The notes beneath the pieces were generated by a model. It was not told the DNA's origin. It was given only the letters and a program-made list of their open reading frames with translations, and did no database searches. From JAAURB01 sp049649525 (GTDB lineage: Bacteria > Cyanobacteriota > Cyanobacteriia > Cyanobacteriales > Microcoleaceae): a stretch of DNA of 64,000 bases. This document shows positions 25,251-35,204 of this stretch, one piece after another. The DNA is taken from positions 124,001-188,000 of the forward strand of contig JBARZE010000034.1 in assembly GCA_049649525.1 (NCBI GenBank), written 5' to 3'. The translations under genes and the position numbers were made by a program. How positions within the stretch are numbered: the first letter of the stretch is position 1; each line of letters opens with the position of its first letter.

Positions 25251-27332
25251 CTATCGGCCTTGGTTTTTGGCGATGATGGTTTCAGCCACATTACGAGGAA
25301 CATCCTCATAACTGTTAAATTCCATCGAAAAGATACCTCGCCCTTGGGTTTTAGAGCGAATATCGGTGGCATAGCCAAACATTTCAGCCAGAGGAACTTT
25401 AGCGATAATTTTAGCCATACCTTGAGCCTGATCGGTTTGCTGACCTTCAATTTGACCTCGACGAGCGTTGAGATCGCCAATGACATTGCCAAGAAACTCA
25501 TCAGGAACTTCGACTTCGACTTTCATCGTTGGCTCGAGCAATACAGGATTGGCTTTAGTCACCCCTTCCTTAATTGCCATCGAACCCGCAATTTTGAAAG
25601 CCATTTCAGAAGAGTCTACATCGTGGTATGAACCATCGACTAAAGTTGCTTTAACATCAATGAGTGGATATCCGGCAATTACACCGGATTCACAGGCTTC
25701 CTTCATCCCCTCTGCTGCTGGGTTGATGTATTCTCTCGGTACAGTCCCCCCCACAATTTTAGAGACAAATTCAAATCCACTGCCCGCTTCACCCGGCTCA
25801 AGTTGGATCACAACGTGACCATATTGACCTTTACCACCGCTTTGACGAATGAATTTTCCTTCCGCCTTAGTGGCTTTACGAATCGTTTCTCGGTAGGCGA
25901 CTTGGGGAGCACCAATATTGGCTTCGACTTTAAACTCCCGTAACATTCGGTCTACCAAAATTTCCAGGTGCAATTCTCCCATTCCCGCAATCACCGTTTG
26001 ATTGGTTTCAGGGTCGATTGATACCCGGAAGGTGGGATCTTCTTCGGATAGGGATTGCAACGCTTTGGAGAGTTTCTCCATGTCCTGCTTGGTCTTGGGT
26101 TCGACCGCAACAGAAATGACAGGCTCTGGAATAAATAAAGATTCGAGGATAATTGGCGAGTCCTCATTACAGAGAGTATCTCCTGTCAAGGTATCTTTCA
26201 ACCCCAGAGCGGCTCCTAAATCTCCGGCTCGTAATTCCTCAACTTCAATCCGCTCATCAGCCTTCAAAACAATCAGACGGGAAATCCGCTCTTTTTTGTC
26301 TTTAGTTGAGTTGAGGATATAACTTCCCTTACTCAAAATCCCAGAGTAGACTCGAACGAAAGTCAGACGACCATAAGGATCTGCCATCACCTTAAAGGCT
26401 AAAGCCGACAATGGGGCATCATCCCGCGCCGGACGGGCTTGCTCTGTTCCATCGGGAACAATCCCTCTAATTGCCGGAACTTCTGGGGGAGCGGGTAAGT
26501 AGTCTACCACTGCATCCAACAGGAGTTGAACCCCTCTGTTTTTGAAGGCTGAGCCACACAGCATCGGTACGATGGTACCGTCGATTGTTCCCTGGCGCAG
26601 AGCATGACAAATTTCTGCTTCTGTTAGTTCGATGCCTTCGAGATATTTTTCTGTTAAAGCATCCTCTGTTTCGGCAACAGATTCAATCAGTTTTAGCCGA
26701 TACTCTTCAACTAGATCTTGAACTGAAGCCGGGATTTCGTCTGACTCTTGAATATCTGTCCCGAGATCGTTGGTGTAGAGATAAGTTTTCATTCTCACCA
26801 AATCTACAATTCCATGGAAGTTGCTTTCACTTCCGATGGGAATTTGGATGGGAACAGCATTGGCCTTGAGGCGATCGCGAACTTGCTGATAAACTTTAAA
26901 AAAGTTTGCTCCGGTGCGATCCATTTTATTGATAAAAGCAATCCGAGGAACGTGATACCGTTCAGCTTGTCGCCAGACCGTTTCGGATTGGGGTTGAACG
27001 CCACCGACAGAGCAAAAGACAGCAATGACACCGTCTAGCACTCGCATAGAGCGCTCCACCTCAATCGTGAAGTCTACGTGTCCTGGAGTATCAATAATAT
27101 TAATGCGATGATCTTGCCAATTGGTACTAATTGCGGCAGCCGTGATTGTAATTCCACGCTCGCGCTCTTGAGCCATCCAGTCCGTGACAGCAGTACCCTC
27201 ATGGACTTCACCCATTCTATGAACGATGCCTGAATAAAACAGAATTCGTTCAGTTGTGGTGGTTTTGCCTGCGTCTATATGGGCAGCAATACCGATATTT
27301 CGTACTCTCTCAAGCGGGATGGTACGTGCCAC
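25251..27332 (-). CDS. fusA: Translation elongation factor EF-G
   Basis: GTPase that drives translocation and, with RRF, ribosome recycling. At 693 residues the length is normal. The G domain has AAHIDAGKTTTTER, RGITITAAA, DTPGHVDFT and NKMDR. The later domains II-V are complete, for example GELHLEILVDRMLREF and the domain IV loop SGGKGQYGHVVIQLEPGE. It is the third gene of the str operon, with about 70 bases to rpsG. Confidence 0.99.
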   Translation of the reverse strand: MARTIPLERVRNIGIAAHIDAGKTTTTERILFYSGIVHRMGEVHEGTAVTDWMAQERERGITITAAAISTNWQDHRINIIDTPGHVDFTIEVERSMRVLDGVIAVFCSVGGVQPQSETVWRQAERYHVPRIAFINKMDRTGANFFKVYQQVRDRLKANAVPIQIPIGSESNFHGIVDLVRMKTYLYTNDLGTDIQESDEIPASVQDLVEEYRLKLIESVAETEDALTEKYLEGIELTEAEICHALRQGTIDGTIVPMLCGSAFKNRGVQLLLDAVVDYLPAPPEVPAIRGIVPDGTEQARPARDDAPLSALAFKVMADPYGRLTFVRVYSGILSKGSYILNSTKDKKERISRLIVLKADERIEVEELRAGDLGAALGLKDTLTGDTLCNEDSPIILESLFIPEPVISVAVEPKTKQDMEKLSKALQSLSEEDPTFRVSIDPETNQTVIAGMGELHLEILVDRMLREFKVEANIGAPQVAYRETIRKATKAEGKFIRQSGGKGQYGHVVIQLEPGEAGSGFEFVSKIVGGTVPREYINPAAEGMKEACESGVIAGYPLIDVKATLVDGSYHDVDSSEMAFKIAGSMAIKEGVTKANPVLLEPTMKVEVEVPDEFLGNVIGDLNARRGQIEGQQTDQAQGMAKIIAKVPLAEMFGYATDIRSKTQGRGIFSMEFNSYEDVPRNVAETIIAKNQGR

Positions 27333-27399
27333 AGCTACCTCCTTTTTAAACCTTTATTAAGATTTTATAACCATTACCCAATGGACAGAATCCCAATTT

Positions 27400-27870
27400 T
27401 TAATATCGATAGTGGGCAAAAGCTTTGTTCGCTTCTGCCATGCGATGGGTTTCTTCGCGTTTACGAACAGCACTACCGGTTTCATTGGCAGCATCCATCA
27501 GTTCACTCGCCAGTTTGCCTGCCATAGTACGGCCTGAGCGAGTCCGAGAGGCTCGAATGATCCAACGCAGTGCGAGAGTCACTCCGCGCTCTGAGCGCAC
27601 TTCCATCGGGACCTGATAGGTTGCCCCACCCACCCGACGGGCTTTGACTTCTACTAATGGAGTGGCATTGCGAACCGCTTTTTCAAACAGTTCTAGGGCT
27701 TCTGCCCCCATGCGTTCTTCCATTGTTTTCAGCGCATCGTAGACGATTCGATCCGCTAATGATTTTTTACCACTTCTCATGATACGACGCACCATCATAC
27801 TCACCAGACGGCTATTATAGACAGGATCTGGTGGGACAGGACGTTTTTGAACAACCCGACGACGAGACAT
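27400..27870 (-). CDS. rpsG: 30S ribosomal protein S7
   Basis: Assembles the small subunit head by binding the 3' domain of 16S rRNA and lies near the tRNA exit site. The 156-residue protein contains PDPVYNSRLVSMMVRRIMR, GKKSLADRIVYDALKTMEER, and YQVPMEVRSERGVTLALRW. It is the second gene of the str operon, with about 135 bases from rpsL. In enterobacteria S7 represses this operon; whether that holds here is not visible from sequence. Confidence 0.99.
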   Translation of the reverse strand: MSRRRVVQKRPVPPDPVYNSRLVSMMVRRIMRSGKKSLADRIVYDALKTMEERMGAEALELFEKAVRNATPLVEVKARRVGGATYQVPMEVRSERGVTLALRWIIRASRTRSGRTMAGKLASELMDAANETGSAVRKREETHRMAEANKAFAHYRY

Positions 27871-28005
27871 AATTAATCCTTACTTAACAGACAGTTTTAA
27901 TCTATGGTTTAATCTGTCAGAGACTTTTAAGATCTTTAGCAATGTAAAGATCTGTAATCGCCATTTTCTGACAGAATTTGTTTTCCTTTACTGAGGATAC
28001 AACTT

Positions 28006-28380
28006 TTATTGCTTCGGACGTTTTGCACCGTATTTTGAACGGCCTTGACGACGATCTTTCACTCCGGCTGTATCCAAAGTTCCACGAATAATATGATATC
28101 GAACGCCCGGTAAATCCTTAACCCGACCGCCTCTAATCATGACGACTGAGTGTTCCTGTAAGTTATGACCAATACCTGGGATGTACGCTGTCACTTCAAA
28201 ACCTGAGGTGAGTCGTACCCTTGCCACCTTACGCAGCGCTGAATTCGGTTTTTTGGGCGTTGTGGTGTACACTCTTGTACAAACACCTCGGCGCTGTGGG
28301 CAACTCTTAAGCGCTGGAGATTTTGTCTTTGTCTTTGTTTGTTCGCGTGCCGAACGGATGAGTTGCTGGATAGTGGGCAT
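28006..28380 (-). CDS. rpsL: 30S ribosomal protein S12
   Basis: Small-subunit protein at the decoding centre and site of streptomycin resistance mutations. The 124-residue protein has the expected sequence, including TTPKKPNSALRKVARVRLTS and GGRVKDLPGVRYHIIRGTLD, and ends QGRSKYGAKRPKQ. The residues matching the usual resistance positions (the lysines of TPKKPNSA and GRVKDLPG) are wild type. It is the first gene of the str operon; the promoter should lie in 28381-28546. Confidence 0.99.
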   Translation of the reverse strand: MPTIQQLIRSAREQTKTKTKSPALKSCPQRRGVCTRVYTTTPKKPNSALRKVARVRLTSGFEVTAYIPGIGHNLQEHSVVMIRGGRVKDLPGVRYHIIRGTLDTAGVKDRRQGRSKYGAKRPKQ

Positions 28381-28546
28381 GAGTTACGACATAATTTTCA
28401 AATTCAGCAGTTTTTATTTATTGGTATCCCCATTGAAAGACCTATCCTCGTCTTGAGGACAGGATTTCTGTCTAAATCTTTGAATTAGAAGTTGATACCC
28501 AAATTTTTATATTAAACGATGAATTAAATTTTGGCAAATTTTTTAA

Positions 28547-28897
28547 TTATGCCATCTCCTCGGCTGACTGTGAAGTCGTCGAGAAAGAATGACCACAACC
28601 ACAGCTTTGAGTCGCTTGGGGATTTTTAAATCGAAACCCTCCCCCCATCAAATCCTCAGAGTAGTCAATTTGCAGGCCTTCAAGATAAGTTAAGCTTTCC
28701 GAATCAATCACCACTTGTAGGCGATCGACCGGATATACGGTATCATCAGACTGCAGTTTTTCTTCAAAATTCATGGTGTAGAACCATTGACAGCAGCCGC
28801 CTAAGCTGACTCCCAACCGGAAAAAAGCATTATCATGACTTTGCTGGACACGAAGCCGCAAAATTTCTTGAGCCGCAATAGGACTAATTTTAATCAT
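28547..28897 (-). CDS. HesB/IscA-family iron-sulfur cluster assembly protein
   Basis: A-type carrier for Fe-S clusters. The 116-residue protein has the three conserved cysteines: one in VSLGGCCQWFY and two in CGCGHSF near the C-terminus. The usual context is ISPIAAQEILRLR at the start and VVIDSESLTYLEGLQIDYSE in the middle, then GGGFRFKNPQA. The family includes SufA/IscA, so a precise paralogue name is not safe. I used the ATG at 28897; a TTG one codon upstream is less likely. It lies upstream of the str operon in the same direction, separated by a 166-base spacer. Confidence 0.92.
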   Translation of the reverse strand: MIKISPIAAQEILRLRVQQSHDNAFFRLGVSLGGCCQWFYTMNFEEKLQSDDTVYPVDRLQVVIDSESLTYLEGLQIDYSEDLMGGGFRFKNPQATQSCGCGHSFSTTSQSAEEMA

Positions 28898-28979
28898 CAA
28901 TTCTCTTGATTATCACTCAGATTTTTGGGCCAATGGATTCATCTATCTGTTTCTCGAGATATAAAAGTTAATTTTATAA

Positions 28980-29028
28980 TAAAAAATATTAAACCACATT
29001 CCCAGTACTGTAGTTCTAGGATGTGGTT
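28980..29028 (-). terminator. Intrinsic terminator of the cupin gene
   Basis: On the reverse strand AACCACAT (from 29028 down) pairs with ATGTGGTT (ending at 28992), and an AT-rich tail with a run of T residues follows. Confidence 0.65.
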
Positions 29029-29105
29029 AGTAGATTAATCTGGTCAACGCTCCTGGTCTGACAGCAAATCCAGACAATTATTGAGAAACTGAGTGATGAT
29101 CTCAA

Positions 29106-29531
29106 TTATTCGGCTTTAGCTTGAGTCCGAGCATAATCATCTTGGAAACGGATAATATCATCTTCCCCAAGATATTCGCCATTTTGAACTTCAATTAAGA
29201 TTAAGGGAATGACTCCCGGATTTTCTAAGCGATGGCTAGTACACTGAGGAACATAAGTTGATTGATTGGCAAAGAGAATCTCTTCAGAATCACCACAGCT
29301 CACTCTAGCAGTCCCCGAGACCACAATCCAGTGTTCACTGCGATGATGATGCATTTGTAAACTGAGGCGATGACCCGGATTAACCTCAATCCGTTTAATT
29401 TTATAACCCACTCCTTCTTCTAGGGTTGTAAAAGATCCCCAAGGTCGTAATTCTGTAGCGGCAACCGCTTGAGATGAAGGTGATTGAGCCTGTGAAGAAG
29501 TTTTGGTTGTTTGTTCTTGCGCTGCTACCAT
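29106..29531 (-). CDS. Cupin of phosphomannose isomerase type II C-terminal kind
   Basis: A 141-residue protein equal to the C-terminal cupin domain of type II mannose-6-phosphate isomerase/GDP-mannose pyrophosphorylase. It contains RPWGSFTTLEEGVGYKIKRI, the metal-binding LQMHHHRSEHWIVVSGTARV (three histidines and a glutamate), and ESTYVPQ-like NQSTYVPQCTSHRLENPG. Stand-alone forms may isomerise mannose-6-phosphate or a related sugar for cell-surface polysaccharide. The first 25 residues are rich in Q, S and T and look disordered. A terminator follows the gene. Confidence 0.9.
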   Translation of the reverse strand: MVAAQEQTTKTSSQAQSPSSQAVAATELRPWGSFTTLEEGVGYKIKRIEVNPGHRLSLQMHHHRSEHWIVVSGTARVSCGDSEEILFANQSTYVPQCTSHRLENPGVIPLILIEVQNGEYLGEDDIIRFQDDYARTQAKAE

Positions 29532-30329
29532 ATCAACAATTTATCCTATATATACTCAGCGAAATTGACGGATTCAGTTCTTTACAGAAGCTGTTCAACT
29601 TATATAGTTCCCCAAATAGCTACAGAATTCAGCAGACTTTTGAGCTTTAAATGGCTTTGCAATAAAAGCCTGCTCTATCTGTTAGCTTAACAACCCAATT
29701 TTTAAAGGTATTGAGCGCGGACATGACCGCTACTTCAACCTTTCCCCGCTATGCATAATCCCAGAATAACAAACTCCCCCCTGGTATTGTCATCCCTTTG
29801 GAACTAAAAATCATGATTTACACAGAATCTTCACACAAAAGCCCCTGCTGCTTTACCGATGCTTTATATTTCCGATGAATGTCATCAAACCTAGATTTGT
29901 TCAGCAGCAAAACGGATTTAAGTGTATCATTGTTCCTACACTAAATCACGAATAGCTGAGTCTCAACACCCCTTACTGTTCAAGCGTTACATCATGGATC
30001 ACAATAAACAAGCAAGATAGGCAATGGCAATTACTGTTCAGCGAACTTCCATTTATGGCGTTCAATGCAACTATCCTGGCTGTTCTATGACTTGGATCGC
30101 TTGACTGATGGCGAATTTGGGATTCATGATGTATGTGGTGTTCTATCGATCATGCCCTGATTATCCTATCAGATTCAGTAGAACAAACACTTTTATTTTG
30201 AAGACAGAATCAGTCAGTTTTTGCGCTTCGTGCTTATTGAAAATAGCAACTTTAGTGACTAATCGTCACACCAAACTGCTAGGCTGAATCAGCCTAATAA
30301 ATATGGTCATGTTATGTGAACTGAAAAAC
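29532..30329. other. Long upstream region of gltB with two small palindromes
   Basis: A spacer of about 800 bases. Near gltB are two inverted repeats: GTGAC-N5-GTCAC at 30255-30269 and TAGGCTGA-A-TCAGCCTA at 30280-30296. They could be operators or a leader hairpin. I found no NtcA site of the GTA-N8-TAC type, and no glutamine riboswitch. No protein-like frame stands out. Confidence 0.5.
30280..30296 (+). promoter_or_regulatory. Perfect inverted repeat just upstream of gltB
   Basis: TAGGCTGA and TCAGCCTA flank a single A. It ends about 33 bases before the chosen gltB start (30330). A neighbouring GTGAC/GTCAC repeat lies 10 bases upstream. Binding by a regulator, or a hairpin in the leader, is possible but unproven. 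Confidence 0.4.
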
Positions 30330-33300
30330 ATGGATAACACTATCAACAACAATAATCAGCCCTGTCAGTCTATTAATAAAAATACAGGCTATCCTTATCC
30401 GGGTCAGTCTTGGTTGGTTGAAGAACGAGATGCCTGTGGTGTAGGCTTTATTGCTAATCCAGCAGGGACTGCTAGCCATGATATCGTCGCCAAAGCATTA
30501 CCCGCTCTCACTTGCTTAGAACATCGGGGGGGATGCAGCGCGGATCAGGACTCGGGAGATGGAGCCGGGATCATGACGGCGATCCCCTGGGAATTATTGC
30601 AGCAGTCGGATGCAATTGCCGAGTTACAATCATTGAGTTTAGAACAACTAATTGATGTTTATGGGGTGGGAATGGTATTTCTTCCCCAAAATTGCGATCA
30701 AGCAGATCAAGTTCGTCAAACCATAGAAACAGTTTTAACTCAACAACAGCTTACGGTTTATGGCTGGCGGCCCGTTCCAATTGCTCCCGATGTACTCGGG
30801 CCACAAGCGCGGGAAAATCAACCCAGAATTGAACAAGTGATTGTCTCCTCCGCTACAGGCCAAACAGGAGACCCACTCGAACGTCAGCTTTATCTGGCCC
30901 GTCGCTCCATTGGAGATGCCCTCGAAGTTAAGGGTCTGGTTTGGGGAGATAGTGTTTATATCTGTTCTTTCTCTTGTCGTACTATTGTCTACAAAGGCAT
31001 GGTGCGTTCGGCTGTACTGGGAGAATTTTATTTAGATCTAAAAAATCCGGCTTACAAGAGCGCTTTTGCGGTCTATCATCGACGCTTTAGCACCAATACT
31101 ATGCCACGATGGCCTCTAGCTCAACCGATGCGTCTGTTGGGGCATAACGGTGAAATTAATACCCTGCTGGGCAATATTAACTGGATGAGAGCCAGAGAAG
31201 GGACTCTCGCTCATGCCAACTGGGGGGAACAATTAGAGACATTAAAGCCTTTTGTTAATCCAGATAACAGTGACTCGGCTAACTTAGATAATGTTCTAGA
31301 ATTACTGGTGCGTTCTGGGAAATCTCCATTAGAAGCCATGATGATTATGGTGCCGGAAGCGTATCAAAATCAACCCTCCCTGAAAGGACGAGAAGAAATT
31401 GTAGATTTTTATAATTACTACAGCGGACTACAAGAACCTTGGGATGGCCCAGCCTTACTGGTCTTTAGTGATGGTAAACAAGTGGGAGCCGCTTTAGATC
31501 GTAATGGTTTGCGTCCCGCTCGCTATTGCATTACTAAAGATAATTTAGTCATTGTCGCCTCAGAAGCGGGTGTTGTCGAAGTTCCAGAAGCCGATATTGT
31601 CGAAAAAGGTCGCCTCGGGCCGGGGCAAATGTTAGCGGTAGATTTCCAAACCCACGAAGTCCTGAAAAACTGGGAAATTAAACAACGAATAGCCCAGCAA
31701 GCGCCTTATGGAGAATGGCTGAAACAATATCAAGTTAAACTCGATACACTCCCGTTTGAAGAAAATTCTAAGCTCGCTCGTCAAAGCTGGATGACGTTAC
31801 AAACAGCTTTCGGCTATGGCCAAGAAGATATGGACATGGTGATCGCAGATATGGCCAGCCTCGGGAAAGAACCCACATTCTGTATGGGGGATGACATTCC
31901 GCTCGCTATCCTATCGGAGAAGTCTCGCCTGCTGTATGACTATTTCAAACAACGGTTTGCTCAGGTAACGAACCCGCCGATTGACCCCTTGCGAGAACGG
32001 GTGGTAATGTCGTTGGGAATGAGTTTAGGGGAACGGGGTAATTTACTGGTTCCCCAAGCCGAAGATGCTCAACTGCTGAAAATAGAATCTCCCGTTTTAA
32101 ATGAGGCAGAACTGGCTAAAATTAAGAGCATCGAAGCATTTGCCGCAACAACTCTTTCTACCGTCTATCCGGTGGTGAGTGGCCCTGAAGGATTAGCAGA
32201 GCAAGTCCAGCAATTGTGTCAGCAAGCAACAGATGCAGTGGCAGCGGGTCATAAAATCATTATTCTCAGTGATGCTAATTCCCTCACCGCAGAAAACACT
32301 TATATTCCGCCCTTACTGGCTGTGGGAGCGGTTCACCACCATTTAATTAAAGCAGGAACTCGGTTAAAAGTTTCACTGGTTGTAGAAACGGCTCAATGTT
32401 GGAGTACTCATCATTTTGCCTGTTTAATTGGTTATGGTGCGAGTGCCGTTTGTCCTTATTTAGCCTTAGAAAGTGTGCGCCATTGGTGGTCACAGCCGAA
32501 GGTTCAAAAAGCAATGGAACGGGGAAAAATGGAAGCCCTAACCCTGCAACAAGCTCAACAAAACTATCGGGTTGCGGTGGAAAATGGCTTGTTGAAAATC
32601 TTATCAAAAATGGGAATTTCTCTGCTTTCAAGTTATCAAGGCGCACAAATTTTTGAAGCGATTGGGATTGGCTCGGATTTACTCGAATTGGGATTCCGAG
32701 GAACAACATCACGAATTGGCGGATTAACGGTATCCGAATTGAGTCAAGAAGTTTATCAATTCCATACAAAAGCGTTCCCCGAAGTCGAAACGAAGAAATT
32801 AGAAAATTACGGTTTCTTTAACTACTTCAAACGAGGAGAATATCATGGTAATAGCCCCGATTTAACCAAGCTGCTTCATAGTGCAGTGCGTGCCAAAGAG
32901 GAATCTCAAAATGGTTCAAATAATGGCTCAGATTTGCCCGGATATGACCACTATCAAACCTATCAGAAATTCCTCGAAGATCGCCCCATTGCCGCACTAC
33001 GGGATTTATTAGATTTTAATAGCGATCGCGAATCTATCCCGGTCGAAGAAGTCGAATCTGTGACTGAAATCGTCAAACGCTTCTGTACCGGTGGGATGTC
33101 GCTCGGGGCATTATCCCCAGAAGCCCATGAGACCCTGGCGATCGCCATGAACCGTCTTGGGGGCAAATCAAACTCTGGGGAAGGGGGAGAAGATCCGGCC
33201 CGGTTTAACCGCTTCGAGGATGTGGATGCTCAAGGATTATCTGCGACTCGCCCTTATCTCCAAGGGTTACGCAATGGGGATAGCGCTAGCTCTGCGATTA

Positions 33301-35033
33301 AACAGGTGGCATCGGGACGGTTTGGGGTAACTCCAGAATACCTGATGAATGCTAAATCCATTGAGATTAAAATCGCCCAAGGCGCAAAACCGGGTGAAGG
33401 GGGACAACTCCCCGGACGTAAGGTCAGTCCTTATATTGCCATGTTACGGCGGTCTAAACCTGGTGTAACTCTAATTTCACCTCCGCCTCATCATGATATT
33501 TACTCGATTGAAGATTTAGCCCAATTAATCTTTGATTTACACCAAATTAACCCGGATGCTGCTGTTTCTGTCAAATTAGTGGCTGAAATTGGCATTGGTA
33601 CGATTGCGGCGGGTGTGGCTAAAGCGAACGCAGATTATATCCAAATTTCCGGTCATGATGGGGGTACAGGGGCTTCTCCGTTATCCTCCATTAAACACGC
33701 GGGTACGCCTTGGGAATTGGGGTTAACGGAAGTTCATCGTATTCTGATGGAAAACAAACTGCGTAACCGAGTCCGTCTGCGGGTTGATGGCGGCTTGAAG
33801 TCCGGCTGGGATGTGATTATGGGAGCGTTAATGGGGGCTGAAGAGTTTGGCTTCGGTACCATTGCCATGATTGCTGAAGGGTGTATTATGGCGCGGATTT
33901 GCCATACTAACAGTTGTCCGGTTGGGGTGACAACTCAACGGGAAGATTTGCGGAAACGTTTCCCCGGTACCCCCGAACACGTGGTTAATTTCTTCTATTT
34001 TGTCGCAGAAGAAGTCCGGCAGTTACTCGCCCATTTAGGTTATACTTCCCTATCCGATATTATGGGTCGTTCTGACTTGTTAAAAGTGCGGGATGGAGCG
34101 AAATTAACCAAAACCCAGTCATTCAATCTCGATTGTTTGGTTAACCTGCCGGATACTCGGACAGACCGCGAGTGGCTCAACCATGAACCCGTCCACAGCA
34201 ATGGTCAAGTGTTGGATGATGTGCTGTTAGAAGATCATGATATTGCCACCGCTATTCGCAACCAAGGCAACGTCACAAAAACAGTGCGGGTGGTGAATAC
34301 TGACCGAACCGTGGGCGCTCGCATTTCGGGTAAAATTGCGGCATTATACGGTAACACCGGGTTTGAAGGTCAGATTAACCTCAACTTCACGGGGTCTGCT
34401 GGGCAAAGTTTCGGCGCGTTTAACTTACCGGGGATGAAACTGACTCTGACGGGTGAGGCGAATGATTATGTGGGTAAAGGAATGCATGGGGGTGAATTAA
34501 TTATTCAACCGTCAAACGATGCAACTTACGACCCTTCAGAGAATGTGATTATTGGCAATACCTGTTTATACGGGGCAACTGGCGGCATTCTCTACGCCCT
34601 AGGACAAGCCGGAGAACGATTTGCCGTGCGAAACTCTATGGGTAAAGCAGTCATTGAAGGGGCTGGAGACCACTGCTGTGAATACATGACAGGTGGTGTT
34701 GTAGTTGTGTTGGGTGCGGTAGGACGCAATGTCGGCGCGGGTCAAACAGGGGGAATTGGTTACTTCCTGGATGAAGATGGCCGTTTCCCAGAACAGGTTA
34801 ATCCTGAAATTGTCAAAATTCAACGGGTGCAAACTCCAGCGGGTGAACAACAACTGAAAGAATTAATTGAACAACACGCTGAACGCACGGGCAGTAAAAA
34901 GGCTAATAAAATTTTAGCTAACTGGGCGCAATATTTACCGAAGTTCTGGCAGGTTGTACCACCCTCTGAGGAAAACGCCCCGGAAACTAGCGCAGAAGCA
35001 CCTGAAACCGCCGTTGCAGTCGCCGCTAACTAA
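30330..35033 (+). CDS. gltB: Glutamate synthase large subunit, ferredoxin-dependent type
   Basis: Makes two glutamates from glutamine and 2-oxoglutarate in ammonium assimilation. The chain from ATG 30330 is 1567 residues. The N-terminal glutaminase begins at the nucleophilic cysteine in ERDACGVGFIAN (C36), so about 35 residues are a propeptide. The central and FMN domains contain GGKSNSGEGGEDPARFNRFE and, later, the 3Fe-4S ligands C-x5-C-x4-C in CIMARICHTNSC. The C-terminal beta-helix domain is full length. No gltD (NADPH subunit) is next to it, and the length fits the ferredoxin-dependent form (also called glsF/gltS) that uses photosynthetic ferredoxin. A second ATG at 30303 is possible. A terminator follows. 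Confidence 0.97.
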   Translation: MDNTINNNNQPCQSINKNTGYPYPGQSWLVEERDACGVGFIANPAGTASHDIVAKALPALTCLEHRGGCSADQDSGDGAGIMTAIPWELLQQSDAIAELQSLSLEQLIDVYGVGMVFLPQNCDQADQVRQTIETVLTQQQLTVYGWRPVPIAPDVLGPQARENQPRIEQVIVSSATGQTGDPLERQLYLARRSIGDALEVKGLVWGDSVYICSFSCRTIVYKGMVRSAVLGEFYLDLKNPAYKSAFAVYHRRFSTNTMPRWPLAQPMRLLGHNGEINTLLGNINWMRAREGTLAHANWGEQLETLKPFVNPDNSDSANLDNVLELLVRSGKSPLEAMMIMVPEAYQNQPSLKGREEIVDFYNYYSGLQEPWDGPALLVFSDGKQVGAALDRNGLRPARYCITKDNLVIVASEAGVVEVPEADIVEKGRLGPGQMLAVDFQTHEVLKNWEIKQRIAQQAPYGEWLKQYQVKLDTLPFEENSKLARQSWMTLQTAFGYGQEDMDMVIADMASLGKEPTFCMGDDIPLAILSEKSRLLYDYFKQRFAQVTNPPIDPLRERVVMSLGMSLGERGNLLVPQAEDAQLLKIESPVLNEAELAKIKSIEAFAATTLSTVYPVVSGPEGLAEQVQQLCQQATDAVAAGHKIIILSDANSLTAENTYIPPLLAVGAVHHHLIKAGTRLKVSLVVETAQCWSTHHFACLIGYGASAVCPYLALESVRHWWSQPKVQKAMERGKMEALTLQQAQQNYRVAVENGLLKILSKMGISLLSSYQGAQIFEAIGIGSDLLELGFRGTTSRIGGLTVSELSQEVYQFHTKAFPEVETKKLENYGFFNYFKRGEYHGNSPDLTKLLHSAVRAKEESQNGSNNGSDLPGYDHYQTYQKFLEDRPIAALRDLLDFNSDRESIPVEEVESVTEIVKRFCTGGMSLGALSPEAHETLAIAMNRLGGKSNSGEGGEDPARFNRFEDVDAQGLSATRPYLQGLRNGDSASSAIKQVASGRFGVTPEYLMNAKSIEIKIAQGAKPGEGGQLPGRKVSPYIAMLRRSKPGVTLISPPPHHDIYSIEDLAQLIFDLHQINPDAAVSVKLVAEIGIGTIAAGVAKANADYIQISGHDGGTGASPLSSIKHAGTPWELGLTEVHRILMENKLRNRVRLRVDGGLKSGWDVIMGALMGAEEFGFGTIAMIAEGCIMARICHTNSCPVGVTTQREDLRKRFPGTPEHVVNFFYFVAEEVRQLLAHLGYTSLSDIMGRSDLLKVRDGAKLTKTQSFNLDCLVNLPDTRTDREWLNHEPVHSNGQVLDDVLLEDHDIATAIRNQGNVTKTVRVVNTDRTVGARISGKIAALYGNTGFEGQINLNFTGSAGQSFGAFNLPGMKLTLTGEANDYVGKGMHGGELIIQPSNDATYDPSENVIIGNTCLYGATGGILYALGQAGERFAVRNSMGKAVIEGAGDHCCEYMTGGVVVVLGAVGRNVGAGQTGGIGYFLDEDGRFPEQVNPEIVKIQRVQTPAGEQQLKELIEQHAERTGSKKANKILANWAQYLPKFWQVVPPSEENAPETSAEAPETAVAVAAN

Positions 35034-35117
35034 ATATTCTGTGGGAAAACTGCATAAGTTCCCTCAACTCAGATATATGTCTAATTGAACAAATGGCCCT
35101 GAGTTGCAATTATATCT

Positions 35118-35146
35118 TCCCCTGCTTTCATCGGTAGGGGATTTTT
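35118..35146 (+). terminator. Intrinsic terminator of gltB
   Basis: TCCCCT (35118-35123) pairs with AGGGGA (35136-35141), followed by five T residues. Confidence 0.8.
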
Positions 35147-35204
35147 ATTGGGATATAAGCCCTACGCGCTCTTGGAACAGGGAACAGGGTATGAGTTGAG
35201 TGAT

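Noticed and set aside
25260..27038. Many ORFs inside fusA and tuf on the opposite strand
   Set aside because: They are mirror frames of highly biased genes, with no recognisable protein sequence.
29532..30300. Search for a glutamine riboswitch or NtcA box upstream of gltB
   Set aside because: No GTA-N8-TAC site and no recognisable riboswitch core was found.
30303..30329. An earlier ATG of gltB
   Set aside because: Possible, but it adds only nine residues to a propeptide. The start at 30330 was chosen without strong proof.
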